Shown: positions 44,129 through 53,186 of the stretch, in pieces
Layout: each line of letters opens with the position of its first letter
Position numbering within the stretch: the first letter of the stretch is position 1
NCBI RefSeq assembly: GCF_042675965.1
Contig: NZ_JBHTKJ010000021.1
Span: 1-64,000, forward strand
Direction: 5' to 3'
Origin: Virgibacillus_R byunsanensis
GTDB lineage: Bacteria; Bacillota; Bacilli; Bacillales; Amphibacillaceae
Length of the DNA stretch: 64,000 nt
The notes under the pieces: model-generated
What the model saw: the letters and a program-made list of their open reading frames with translations, nothing else
What the model was told of the DNA's origin: nothing
Databases searched by the model: none
Position numbers and translations under genes: made by a program

Positions 44129-44205
44129 TGGTAGCGGCGGAGGGGATCGAACCCCCGACCTCACGGGTATGAACCGTACGCTCTCGCCAGCTGAGCTACA
44201 CCGCC
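44129..44205 (-). tRNA. tRNA-Met (CAT), elongator type
   Basis: 77 nt, CCA encoded, GGCGGTG acceptor with anticodon loop TTCATAC. The first acceptor pair (G-C... with A discriminator) is unlike initiator tRNA. Confidence 0.92.
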
Positions 44206-44212
44206 ATCAAGG

Positions 44213-44284
44213 CTCCACAGGTAGGATTCGAACCTACGACCGATCGGTTAACAGCCGATAGCTCTACCACTGAGCTACTGTGGA
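44213..44284 (-). tRNA. tRNA-Asn (GTT)
   Basis: Acceptor TCCACAG/CTGTGGA, anticodon loop CTGTTAA. Unlike its five neighbours the 3' CCA is not fully encoded (GCC then TT), so CCA addition must be finished by the nucleotidyltransferase. First gene of the array. Confidence 0.93.
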
Positions 44285-44373
44285 ATAATAATGAAATCTG
44301 TATTGTTCTAAATGTATCTACTATGTTTCAAACTGCTATATTTATGTGTTAAAAATTATTAGCGACGAAATAT

Positions 44374-44402
44374 AATTTATCATGTACGACATGATCTGTC
44401 AA
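44374..44402 (-). promoter_or_regulatory. Promoter of the tRNA array
   Basis: TTGACA (44402-44397), 17-bp spacer, TAAATT (44379-44374) on the minus strand, 90 bp before tRNA-Asn. Confidence 0.75.
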
Positions 44403-44537
44403 TAACTTTTCCCAAATAAATTTTTTGTGATTCACAAAACTTATTTGAAACACCATTAATTACTATAGCATTTACGATGCTAATTTTCAATTGATATTTT
44501 ATTATTTATTAAAAAACAAGCAAATTATCACAAAAAT

Positions 44538-44575
44538 GAACGACCTTTCCTGATAATAATCAAGAAAAGGCCGCC
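44538..44575 (-). terminator. Terminator of the Na/Pi transporter gene
   Basis: Imperfect stem GCCTTTTCTTGATT with its complement in the opposite arm (AATCAGGAAAGGT), followed by a T-containing tail on the minus strand. Confidence 0.55.
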
Positions 44576-44630
44576 AATCAAGTAAACCTTTTATAAGTAA
44601 GTATAATCATATTTCGTGTGTAAATTCGTT

Positions 44631-46259
44631 TTACTTATCACCAAGTACTTCTTCTGCAATATTTACTGCGTGATCACCAATTCGTTCTAAGTTACTTATA
44701 ATGTCAACAAACACAATCCCTGCTGAACCATTACACGCTCCTTCGTTCATTCGTATAATGTGTTTCTTACGATACTTACGTTCCAATTTATCAATTTGAT
44801 CCTCTTTTTGTACAACGGCTAAGGCTTCTTCTCTGTCCATCTGCTCAAGAGCCTTAACAGCCTGTTGCACAGTCATTATGGTTAAGTCAAACATATCATT
44901 CAGATCTTCTTGTGCTTGTTCTGTTAGATCTACTTTATTAGAAATTTTATAATCAATTAATTCTATAATATTCTCAAAGTGATCACCAATTCGCTCAATA
45001 TCACGAACAGAATCAATCAATGCTGTATGTTTTGCACTTTCTATTTCTGACATAGACCTTCCAGATATTTCCACTAGATAATCTGTAATTTTACGGTCTA
45101 AATTATTTAAAGCTCCTTCAATCTGTATAGCCATCTCAGAATGTTTCTGTTGATGAGTATTTAAATAAAGGCTTGTTGATTCTAGTCCTTTGTATGCGTA
45201 TTCACCCATTCGGATGACTTCAGCTTTTGCCTGATCTAATGCTAAAGTTGATGATTGTTGGATGAATATAGGGTCTAAATGCTTTGGTTTATACTCAACT
45301 ATAACGTCTTCTCCAGGAATGATTTTTGTAACTAACCATGCAAGTGCACCAATAAACGGAAATTGGATTATCGTATTAGCTATATTAAAACTACCATGTG
45401 CAAATGCAATTGTCATTTCGGGATTTAGATCGAATTGGCTTTGCAAGAATGATACATATTGAGTAAATAGACCTATAAATACTAAAAACACCGTAGTACC
45501 TAATAGATTGAAAATCACATGGGTAAATGCAGCTCTTTTTGCAGCTACTGAAGCACCTATACCAGCTAAAACCGCTGTGATAGTCGTACCTATATTATCA
45601 CCAAACAACACTGGTACAGCTGCTCTTAATTCAATAGCACCCTCAGAAAAAAGTCCTTGCAGAATACCTATTGTTGCAGATGAACTTTGTACAACAAATG
45701 TAAATACGGTACCAATTACAACACCTAATATAGGATTACTACTCATGTTTAATGTCAGTTCCTGAAACGCTTGTACTTCACGTAGCGGAGACATCCCACT
45801 ACTCATTAATTCCAGACCGAAAAACAAAGAACCAAAACCAAATATAGTTTGTCCAATTGCATTAACTTTCTTATTTCTAAAAAAGAACAAAGTCATGGCA
45901 CCAATTGCCATAATAGGTAAAGCGTACTCACCAATATCAATACCGATAATAAACGCAGTCACAGTTGTTCCAATATTTGCTCCCATTATAACACCAATTG
46001 CTTGTCTTAATGTCATAAATCCAGCATTAACCAAGCCAACAGTTAACACAGTAGTACCAGAACTACTCTGAATTAGTATGGTTACAATAATACCAGCTAA
46101 AACGCCTAAAAAAGGATTACTCGTAAATTTATCAAGGATATCCCTTAATCGGTCACCTGCTGACTTTTGCAATCCGTCACCCATATATTTTATTCCCAAG
46201 AGAAAAATTCCTAGTCCACCAATAAATTCAAATATAAGTGTTTGTACATCGATTTCCAA
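44631..46259 (-). CDS. Na/Pi cotransporter family protein with PhoU-like domain
   Basis: NptA/SLC34-type membrane protein. Two inverted repeats each with the QSSS motif (IQSSSGTT and VQSSSATIG), about eight hydrophobic spans in residues 1-310, then a cytoplasmic PhoU-like helical domain (about 340-540; two ERIGDH motifs). The start is TTG 46259, 11 nt after AAGGGG. Whether it transports phosphate or has a regulatory role is open. Confidence 0.9.
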   Translation of the reverse strand: MEIDVQTLIFEFIGGLGIFLLGIKYMGDGLQKSAGDRLRDILDKFTSNPFLGVLAGIIVTILIQSSSGTTVLTVGLVNAGFMTLRQAIGVIMGANIGTTVTAFIIGIDIGEYALPIMAIGAMTLFFFRNKKVNAIGQTIFGFGSLFFGLELMSSGMSPLREVQAFQELTLNMSSNPILGVVIGTVFTFVVQSSSATIGILQGLFSEGAIELRAAVPVLFGDNIGTTITAVLAGIGASVAAKRAAFTHVIFNLLGTTVFLVFIGLFTQYVSFLQSQFDLNPEMTIAFAHGSFNIANTIIQFPFIGALAWLVTKIIPGEDVIVEYKPKHLDPIFIQQSSTLALDQAKAEVIRMGEYAYKGLESTSLYLNTHQQKHSEMAIQIEGALNNLDRKITDYLVEISGRSMSEIESAKHTALIDSVRDIERIGDHFENIIELIDYKISNKVDLTEQAQEDLNDMFDLTIMTVQQAVKALEQMDREEALAVVQKEDQIDKLERKYRKKHIIRMNEGACNGSAGIVFVDIISNLERIGDHAVNIAEEVLGDK

Positions 46260-46443
46260 AGGTTACTCAACCCCTTCGTTTATGTTGAATTTTGTCGCAT
46301 GCTTTATCTATTATTGATAAATCATTTAGTTTTGTAAAGTGATACATTAAAAATTTACATTAAATTTACATTCCATTTTCTAAAACGATTATCTTATTAC
46401 CTATACCCTATTATTAATTGTCTCATTCTGACTATTTATGTAA

Positions 46444-46496
46444 TAAAAAGATAACACCCACGAACTAATACGTCCAATGAGGGTTATCTTTTCAGC
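46444..46496 (-). terminator. Terminator of the NfeD-like gene
   Basis: AAAAGATAACCCTCA pairs with TGGGTGTTATCTTTT, T run on the minus strand. Confidence 0.8.
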
Positions 46497-46500
46497 ATTA

Positions 46501-47145
46501 CTACTTCATTTTTTCTACCTGAATCCTTGTTCCATCCACGTGCACCACTTTTACTGAAGTACCTTTTGAAATCCATTGACCGTTTGACACGGCACTGTAA
46601 TCTTTATTTTTTATTCGTATGGTTCCAACTGGGCGTAAATCATTTAATGTTTCTCCTTCTTCATTTAACAATCCTTCATATGAACTATTCATTGAACTGT
46701 AGCCTTCTTCTTTGGTAAGGCGATCTACCAAGGTAATTTTAGACCACATATCCCGGCGTTTAAAAACTTTTAAAAACAGTAGAGAAGTAATGGCACCAAC
46801 AAGTACACCCATAACGGCATACATTCCTGCAAAAAAGTTAGGCGCAGCTAATGCAACCGCAGTTAACATGCTTCCCAAACCAATTGTTGCAAGTGTGCCA
46901 TCATTTACAAGTTTACCATCAATAATAATAAGTACTAAACCAACAAAATAAATAATAAGCATAATAATAAAGGAGCTTGTTTCTAAGTAGACAGAAAAAT
47001 AAACGGTAATAAATCCAATTCCTAATAAAGCAAAAAAACCACGCATATTGGTTAAGACTTCACCAATTAAAAATAATGTCCCCAACCCAGTTATTACAAA
47101 TCCAATCCAATTATATGAAAATATTTCTATTTTCCACACCTCCAT
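46501..47145 (-). CDS. NfeD-like membrane protein
   Basis: 214 residues: about five membrane helices (to about residue 130) and a C-terminal OB-fold domain (RPVGTIRIKNKDYSAVSNG, GTSVKVVHVDGTRIQVEK) of the NfeD type, which usually works with flotillin-like proteins. It lacks the N-terminal ClpP-like protease domain of long NfeD proteins. The ATG at 47145 has no ribosome site; a GGAGGTG lies inside the first three codons, followed 6 nt later by ATA (47130). Start uncertain. Confidence 0.85.
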   Translation of the reverse strand: MEVWKIEIFSYNWIGFVITGLGTLFLIGEVLTNMRGFFALLGIGFITVYFSVYLETSSFIIMLIIYFVGLVLIIIDGKLVNDGTLATIGLGSMLTAVALAAPNFFAGMYAVMGVLVGAITSLLFLKVFKRRDMWSKITLVDRLTKEEGYSSMNSSYEGLLNEEGETLNDLRPVGTIRIKNKDYSAVSNGQWISKGTSVKVVHVDGTRIQVEKMK

Positions 47146-47201
47146 TTACAGTAATTATACGTATTAAAGAAGAATAATGTTTCAAAAAAGGAGTAAATAA
47201 T

Positions 47202-47525
47202 ATGAAACGCATGGCTATCTTACTTTTTATTATATTATTTCTTGCCAGTATTTATAAAGATTTAACTATTGGAGTATTATTTTCTCCTGAAGATGAAAAT
47301 GAACCACAAACACAATATACAACCAGTAATTATACAATTATAAAAATAAAAGTTCAGCCTGGGGATACCGTATTGTCAATCATGGAAGAGTTAAACAAAG
47401 ACAATTTCCACACTATAGATATCACAAAAACACTTACTGATTTTCAAGAAATTAATCCAAATATAGATCCACATATCCTGAAAAATAATGAATTTTATTA
47501 CTTCCCACAGTATCATAATAATTAG
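47202..47525 (+). CDS. yqfZ: LysM-type membrane-anchored protein YqfZ
   Basis: 107 residues: N-terminal membrane helix (MAILLFIILFLASIYKDL), then a LysM-like domain (IIKIKVQPGDTVLSIMEELN...FQEINPNIDPHILKNNEFYYFP). It is small and single-domain like B. subtilis YqfZ. Wall binding is inferred from the domain. AAAGGAG precedes the ATG. Confidence 0.88.
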   Translation: MKRMAILLFIILFLASIYKDLTIGVLFSPEDENEPQTQYTTSNYTIIKIKVQPGDTVLSIMEELNKDNFHTIDITKTLTDFQEINPNIDPHILKNNEFYYFPQYHNN

Positions 47526-47563
47526 GAAAAGGGCTGACATATAGTCAGCCCCTTTTTTTTTTA
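47525..47563. terminator. Bidirectional terminator yqfZ/yqfX
   Basis: AAAAGGGGCTGAC pairs with GTCAGCCCCTTTT (one position mismatched) between convergent genes, with T runs on both sides. Confidence 0.88.
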
Positions 47564-47986
47564 TACATAAGGAAGTACAAAAAGGGTTATTAAAATCGAT
47601 ATGGCACCTGCAACAATCGCAGTATTGCCTAACGTATCTGCACCTCGATTTTTAGAAATGAACCCTAATATTATCCCTGCTCCACCGAGTATGACAGGCA
47701 TCATAAAAAAGGAAATTAATGATAATATGAGCGCTGCCCATCCAACTGCACTATTGACTTGGGTACCCATATTTGTTTCTTTTTCTCCTGTTTTGATTGC
47801 CTCATCATAATCATCTGCAGTTAATTCAGTCGCCATTTCCTCATTTCTTTTGCTGTAAGGATCGATAGCACCAGGGGGGGAACCTTGATAATCTTCAAGG
47901 TCGGTTGAAATAATATCCTTATTTTCTTCCTCACCATGATTAGGTGGTTCTTCTACTTCATTCTCTCTTCGTTGAAATTCATCCAT
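47561..47986 (-). CDS. yqfX: YqfX-type membrane protein
   Basis: 141 residues from ATG 47986. An acidic soluble N-terminal half (residues 1-75) and two C-terminal membrane helices (AALILSLISFFMMPVILGGAG and GNTAIVAGAISILITLFVLPYV) as in YqfX/DUF4190-like proteins. A run of seven C in the coding strand (47880-47874) encodes SPP. Function unknown. Confidence 0.82.
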   Translation of the reverse strand: MDEFQRRENEVEEPPNHGEEENKDIISTDLEDYQGSPPGAIDPYSKRNEEMATELTADDYDEAIKTGEKETNMGTQVNSAVGWAALILSLISFFMMPVILGGAGIILGFISKNRGADTLGNTAIVAGAISILITLFVLPYV

Positions 47987-48170
47987 ATACAAATGACCTC
48001 TCTTTCCTATAGTTGAGGTGCTTTCTTAGTTTATGGATACTTCACAATAATAATGGTGTTGTTTATTGGTAATTATCAAATGGAAGCATTCTTTTTCAAG
48101 ATTTTTGTGAATTTTCTTATGTACCTTGCATATAGTAACTACTATGTATCCTGCATGAAGGAGTATGATT

Positions 48171-48455
48171 ATGTCTAATTTCCTTAAAGAATTAATAATT
48201 AATAAGATGAAATCGTTATCCCAACAAGAGATTATCCAATACAGTAAACAATATGGCTTTAACATAAGCCAAGCACAAGCAAAAGATATAACAACTTACT
48301 TAAAAAGTCATTCTATAAATCCGTTTGAATCGTCAGATCGCGCAAAAATGTTTCGTGATTTAACACAGATCACAGATCAGGAAACAGCTACTAAAGCACG
48401 AAAATTATTCAACGAGATCATTAAATCCTATGGAATCGACCATTTGTTTAACTAA
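48171..48455 (+). CDS. yqfT: DUF2624 protein YqfT
   Basis: 94-residue cytoplasmic helical protein with the conserved LIINKMKSLSQQEIIQYSKQYGF and INPFESSDRAKMFRDL segments of DUF2624. Start placed at ATG 48171, 7 nt after AAGGAG; ATG 48165 abuts that site. Divergent from yqfX and convergent with nfo. Function unknown. Confidence 0.88.
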   Translation: MSNFLKELIINKMKSLSQQEIIQYSKQYGFNISQAQAKDITTYLKSHSINPFESSDRAKMFRDLTQITDQETATKARKLFNEIIKSYGIDHLFN

Positions 48456-48458
48456 AAA

Positions 48459-48496
48459 ACAAGGGAATAACGCTAAAATAGCGTTATTCCTTTTTA
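48459..48496 (+). terminator. Terminator between yqfT and nfo
   Basis: AAGGGAATAACGCTA pairs with TAGCGTTATTCCTT, followed by TTTT on the plus strand. Confidence 0.88.
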
Positions 48497-49387
48497 CTGA
48501 TTCATAATCTTATCTTTTAAGTCTGAAATAAAATCACCATTTCTAATCATTTCAATTTCAAATTGATACGGGGCTTTTTTATTTTTCTTATCCTCCCCAA
48601 CATATGGTGTTTCTAGAATTTTTGGTAATTCTGTTAGTTGAGGATGGTGGATTACATGATGTAATGCTTCAAATCCAATGTGACCAAAACCAATATTTTC
48701 ATGGCGATCTTTATGGGCACCTTGTTCATTTTTACTATCATTTACATGGATAACTTTTAGACGATCTATTCCAATAGTTTTGTCAAACTCGTTTAATACA
48801 CCGTCGAAATCATTTACCACGTTATAGCCAGCATCATGAATATGGCAAGTATCTAAACAAACAGATAATTTCTCATTATGTGTTACCCCGTCCATTATTT
48901 TAGCTAATTCATCAAATGTTCGTCCAACCTCTGAGCCTTTACCTGCCATGGTTTCAAGTGCTATTTGTACATCTTTATCCTTTTCCAACACTTCATTCAG
49001 ACCTTCAATAATCCTTTCGATACCTTTTTCAGGACCTGCTCCAACGTGTGCACCTGGATGTAACACAATTTGCCTAGCACCTAAAGCTGCAGTTCGATCT
49101 ATTTCACTTCTTAAGAAATTAATGCCCAGATCAAATGTCTCTGGTTTTACAGTATTTCCAATATTAATGATATACGGAGCGTGTACAACTATATCAGCTA
49201 TACCATGTTCGTTCATGTGTTGTGTGCCAGCATCAATATTAAGCTCCTCTATTGGTTTTCTCCTCGTATTTTGAGGTGCGCCCGTGTAAATCATAAATGT
49301 ATTTGCGCCATAAGAAGTCGCCTCCTCACTTGAACCTAAAAGCATTTTCTTTCCACTCATTGATACATGTGACCCTATTTTCACCAT
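48494..49387 (-). CDS. nfo: Endonuclease IV (apurinic/apyrimidinic)
   Basis: Base-excision repair enzyme that nicks 5' to abasic sites. TIM-barrel with three zinc ions: metal ligand motifs VLHPGAHVG, IALETMAGKG, CLDTCHIHDAGY, VNDSKNEQGAHKDRHENIGFG and ILETPY are all present in 297 residues. It is the B. subtilis YqfS position, next to cshB. Confidence 0.96.
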   Translation of the reverse strand: MVKIGSHVSMSGKKMLLGSSEEATSYGANTFMIYTGAPQNTRRKPIEELNIDAGTQHMNEHGIADIVVHAPYIINIGNTVKPETFDLGINFLRSEIDRTAALGARQIVLHPGAHVGAGPEKGIERIIEGLNEVLEKDKDVQIALETMAGKGSEVGRTFDELAKIMDGVTHNEKLSVCLDTCHIHDAGYNVVNDFDGVLNEFDKTIGIDRLKVIHVNDSKNEQGAHKDRHENIGFGHIGFEALHHVIHHPQLTELPKILETPYVGEDKKNKKAPYQFEIEMIRNGDFISDLKDKIMNQ

Positions 49388-49421
49388 ATTGCTTCCCCAA
49401 CTTTCATCTTAGTTTAATAAG

Positions 49422-50735
49422 TTACTTTTTATATTTAGCCTTTTTCGCTAACTCTCTTTTTATGGATTCTTGCTGCTTTTTCATTTTTTTCTTGTACCCG
49501 GGCTTTACCTTTTTGTTTTTCTTAACCTGTTGCCACGCTTCTTTATCAATATTTGTAGATGTTTTGGTTCGTAAATTACGTTCATTCCATGGTTTTGATG
49601 TTTCCCACTGCCCATTTTTAACATCAGAAAATAAAAAGGATAATCCTTTTTGTTCTAATTTTTCAATAAGTTTAATATCTTTTTCTTCATAAATACTTAT
49701 TGCTGTTCCCTCTAATCCAGCTCTAGCTGTTCTGCCTACACGGTGAATATAAAAATCTTCTTCTTTTGGAAGCTGTGCATTTATAACATGACTAACACCT
49801 TTAATATCGATACCCCTTGATGCTAAATCTGTTGCTACAATATACTGATAACGTAACTGTTGGATATCCTTTAATGCACGCTTTCGCTCTCTTGGTGACA
49901 ATCCCCCATGAATCAATCCGACATTTAAGCCCTTCTCTTGTAAAGCAATGGCTAATTTATTAGCATGCTCTTTTCCATTCGCAAATATAATGGCTAGATA
50001 AGGATGAATTGCCTTGGACAATTCTAAGATCACGGTAGCACTATCACGATGCTTCAAGGGAATCAATCGGTGTTCCATTGTTTCTGGAGATAGTTCATCA
50101 TCAATTTTTACATGTAATGGATTCTCTAAATACTTTTTAAAAAAATGCTCTAAGCGTTGTGGAATAGTTGCTGAAAAAACGAGTAACTGAACATCTTTTT
50201 TGGAGCGAATCAATAATTGATCAACCTCATTAATAAACCCTAAATCAAGCATAAGGTCGGCCTCATCAATGACAAAAGACGTTGCAGAATATAAAGACAG
50301 AGCTTCTTCTTTTACTAAGTCAAGAATTCTCCCTGGGGTTCCTACAACAATGTGTGGGGGTTCCTTTAACTTGTCCATCATCTTCTGCTTGTCTGTCCCA
50401 CCAACCAATAACTTTGCAAACCACTCTTCTTTTTTACCTGCAAATGCAATGATCTTTCTTACTTCTTCATAAATTTGCGTAGCTAACTCCCGAGTAGGTG
50501 CAGTAACAACAAATTGCACTTCCCGCTTTGTACTATCAATTTTATTACATAATGGTAATAAATAAGCATGGGTTTTTCCAGAACCAGTGTGTGATTGACC
50601 AATAACACTTTTCCCTTTTAATATCGATGGTATTACCTGTTGTTGTATGTCTGTTGGCTGGTGAAATTGTAGTTGCTCAATAACATCTAGCATGACAGGA
50701 TGAAACGTATAATCCTTAAACTTGTTTGAATTCAT
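49422..50735 (-). CDS. cshB: DEAD-box RNA helicase CshB
   Basis: ATP-dependent RNA helicase, likely in cold response and ribosome assembly. Q motif and Walker A SHTGSGKT, PTRELA, DEAD box VIDEADLML, SAT motif, and HRVGRTARAG. The C-terminal tail is strongly basic (KKNKKVKPGYKKKMKKQ), a CshB feature. 437 residues. It lies between nfo and yqfO. Confidence 0.93.
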   Translation of the reverse strand: MNSNKFKDYTFHPVMLDVIEQLQFHQPTDIQQQVIPSILKGKSVIGQSHTGSGKTHAYLLPLCNKIDSTKREVQFVVTAPTRELATQIYEEVRKIIAFAGKKEEWFAKLLVGGTDKQKMMDKLKEPPHIVVGTPGRILDLVKEEALSLYSATSFVIDEADLMLDLGFINEVDQLLIRSKKDVQLLVFSATIPQRLEHFFKKYLENPLHVKIDDELSPETMEHRLIPLKHRDSATVILELSKAIHPYLAIIFANGKEHANKLAIALQEKGLNVGLIHGGLSPRERKRALKDIQQLRYQYIVATDLASRGIDIKGVSHVINAQLPKEEDFYIHRVGRTARAGLEGTAISIYEEKDIKLIEKLEQKGLSFLFSDVKNGQWETSKPWNERNLRTKTSTNIDKEAWQQVKKNKKVKPGYKKKMKKQQESIKRELAKKAKYKK

Positions 50736-50814
50736 TTATCGATTGCTCCTTTTGTATAATCATGATTTATAATCATCAGCTAACTTATTTTGGTACTCCT
50801 CTTTCCTAAGCATT

Positions 50815-51930
50815 TTAAACAAACTGGAATGGATCCGTATTGGAAACGGAGGTAATTATTTCAACACTGTTATCTTGAATTTGTTCTTCAATGTAATGTT
50901 TCACAGCTTGTATCATTACCTTTTCAGCATGGTGACCTGGGTCGATAATAGAGAGCCCTTTTTGCCATGCATCTTGAGCAGTATGAAAAGTCACATCTCC
51001 AGTAATATACACATCTGCACCATGCTTTATTGCTTGATCAATGTATTTTTCTCCACTGCCGCCTAAAATTGCAATTTTACTTATGTTCTTATCTAAATCC
51101 CCTGTTACCCGAACATGTTGCACATTCAACACTTTTTTTACATGCTCACTTAAATCTTTTAAGCTCATATCAGTTTGCAGCTTTCCTGATCGACCAATAC
51201 CATACGTAACTCCTTCATTTTCAACTGGGAAAATATCGTACGCAACTTCTTCATAGGGATGTGCTTTCACCATTGAGCTTACTACTTTTGATAGCTTATT
51301 CTCTTGTACAATTGTTTCTACCTTAACTTCATCAACTTTTGTGAGATCATTCTTAGAACCAATATATGGATCTGTACCTTCAAGAGGCATAAAGGTACCC
51401 TGTCCTTCTGTTTGAAAGGTGCAATGACTATAATTACCAATATGGCCTGCACCACTATAACTTAGTGCGCTTCTCAATTGATCTACATGAGTACTAGGAA
51501 CATATACAGCTATCTTATATAACTGTTCTGTATATGTTGGGAGTAGTACTTCACGCTTTCCCATTAACAATTCGTCGCACAGCATGTCATTTACACCGCC
51601 ATGCGCTGCATCTAAGTTGGTATGGGAAGCATATACAGAAATATCATATTTGATCAATTTTTGAATAATTGCACCTTGAGGAGAATTTACATCAATTTGG
51701 TTTATCGATTTAAAAAGGATTGGATGATGTGCAATAATTAAATCCACATTTTTTTCAATAGCCTCATCTACTACAGAATCTAAAACATCTAAGGTAACCA
51801 TTATTTTTTTTACAGGGTTCGTAAATGAGCCAATCTGCAGTCCAACGTTGTCCCAATCATACGCTAAATAACGTGGTGCCCATTCTTCTAACAGTTGAAA
51901 AACATCTGAATTAAGAGTGATCCGTTTCAT
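50815..51930 (-). CDS. yqfO: Nif3-like dinuclear metal protein YqfO
   Basis: Nif3/GTP cyclohydrolase 1 type 2 family. Metal-binding HHPILFKS and HTNLD at the N-terminal half and GHHAEK near the C-terminus, with the inserted PII-like domain (about residues 130-240) found in Bacillus YqfO. 371 residues. The start at ATG 51930 follows AAGGAGG by 9 nt and overlaps trmK. Biochemical role unresolved. Confidence 0.92.
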   Translation of the reverse strand: MKRITLNSDVFQLLEEWAPRYLAYDWDNVGLQIGSFTNPVKKIMVTLDVLDSVVDEAIEKNVDLIIAHHPILFKSINQIDVNSPQGAIIQKLIKYDISVYASHTNLDAAHGGVNDMLCDELLMGKREVLLPTYTEQLYKIAVYVPSTHVDQLRSALSYSGAGHIGNYSHCTFQTEGQGTFMPLEGTDPYIGSKNDLTKVDEVKVETIVQENKLSKVVSSMVKAHPYEEVAYDIFPVENEGVTYGIGRSGKLQTDMSLKDLSEHVKKVLNVQHVRVTGDLDKNISKIAILGGSGEKYIDQAIKHGADVYITGDVTFHTAQDAWQKGLSIIDPGHHAEKVMIQAVKHYIEEQIQDNSVEIITSVSNTDPFQFV

Positions 51931-52630
51931 CAATCAAGACCTCCTTCATCCATTTTAGTTCTGTTTCAAATTGTTGAATTTTATCCTTGTTCGGTTTAGT
52001 TGCCTGTTTCATCTGTTCAACTACCCGGTACAATTTATCATATTCGTGCTGCCACTTTAGATAAAAGACCTTTGTCCTTTTTTTTAATAAAACAGGACCA
52101 AATAATAGTTGTTTATCTGTAAGGTCTATTTTAACATTGTTCATTTTCTTGTCAGCAACAATTATTTCATAAATATGACCATTTTCCTCGATGATGTCTT
52201 CATTACTGATATAGAAGTTTTGCTCAACTAACCAATTTCGAACAGTTCTAGCATCTACATTTGGTTGAGCAATAATTCGTGTTACAGTATTTAACTTCCT
52301 TTTGCCATCCTCGAGAATGGATGTTATTAAAGAACCACCCATTCCTGCAATGACAAGTTGTTCTATTTCATCCTCTTTTAAAACGTGTAGGCCGTTTCCT
52401 AATCTAACTTCAATCGCGTTCAACAATTGGTAAGATGTAACTGTTTCAAGTGCGCTATTATATGGACCTTCATTTACTTCACCGGCTATCGCATTTGCGG
52501 TTGAATCTCTCATACAAGTATAACAAGGTAAATATGCATGATCAGATCCGATATCTGCAAAAAAGGCTCCTTTAGGCAGGTAGGAAGCAACCGTTTCTAA
52601 CCGTTTAGAAATTTTTAATTTATTTATCAT
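51911..52630 (-). CDS. trmK: tRNA adenine-22 N1-methyltransferase
   Basis: SAM-dependent enzyme for m1A22 in tRNA. Rossmann motif ADIGSDHAYLP (residues about 25-35), then LVIAGMGGSLI and AQPNVDARTVRNWL. A C-terminal coiled coil (YRVVEQMKQATKPNKDKIQQF) follows, as in B. subtilis YqfN/TrmK. 239 residues. Overlaps yqfO by 20 bp. Confidence 0.94.
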   Translation of the reverse strand: MINKLKISKRLETVASYLPKGAFFADIGSDHAYLPCYTCMRDSTANAIAGEVNEGPYNSALETVTSYQLLNAIEVRLGNGLHVLKEDEIEQLVIAGMGGSLITSILEDGKRKLNTVTRIIAQPNVDARTVRNWLVEQNFYISNEDIIEENGHIYEIIVADKKMNNVKIDLTDKQLLFGPVLLKKRTKVFYLKWQHEYDKLYRVVEQMKQATKPNKDKIQQFETELKWMKEVLIDETDHS

Positions 52631-52650
52631 GATGATCTCCTACTATTAAG

Positions 52651-52685
52651 AAAAAAGCTTTCTGCGTTTAGTCAGAAAGCTTCTA
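52651..52685 (-). terminator. cccA terminator
   Basis: AGAAGCTTTCTGACT pairs with its complement, then TTTTTTCTT on the minus strand. Confidence 0.85.
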
Positions 52686-52705
52686 TTCTATAGAATATGT
52701 TATTA

Positions 52706-53083
52706 TTACTTCATTTCAGAGAGCCATTCCGCCAATACCTCTGCTTGGTCATCAGTAGCCATTCCAGGTGGCATGCTTCCCTTACCATTAATAATTATAT
52801 CTTGAATATCTTCCTTCGAATAATCATTACCTACTTGTGTTAGATCTGGTGCTGAACCGCTTGATAAGTCTGCACCGTGACAACTTGCACAATTACTTTC
52901 AAAGATCGCTTCAGGATCATCACTAGTTTCACCATCTTGTGCTTCTTCCTGTTGCTCTTTGCCACCCTCTTCATCTTGTTGAATAGTCTCGCGTTGATTT
53001 ATACCAATACTTGATAAAACAATTACCAAAAGTATCCCAATCAGTGCTATTAACGCATAAGGGATAACTGGGTTCCTCTTCAT
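52706..53083 (-). CDS. cccA: Cytochrome c-550
   Basis: Membrane-anchored small c-type cytochrome. An N-terminal helix (YALIALIGILLVIVLSSIGI), an acidic linker (about 30-60), and the haem domain with CASCHG and a distal Met in GSMPPGM. 125 residues, close to B. subtilis CccA (120). Carries electrons to terminal oxidase. AAGGAGG precedes the ATG. Confidence 0.94.
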   Translation of the reverse strand: MKRNPVIPYALIALIGILLVIVLSSIGINQRETIQQDEEGGKEQQEEAQDGETSDDPEAIFESNCASCHGADLSSGSAPDLTQVGNDYSKEDIQDIIINGKGSMPPGMATDDQAEVLAEWLSEMK

Positions 53084-53186
53084 TGTATTTCCTCCTTATG
53101 TAATCCCCATATTCTATTTTATTTTAAAAAGCTAAATACATTTTACTCGAAAATACTATTAGTTTAAAGAGATAAGATGTGAAATT

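Noticed and set aside
47874..47880. Poly-C7 in yqfX as a phase-variation tract.
   Set aside because: Seven bases only, in a protein of unknown function and in frame; too weak to claim.
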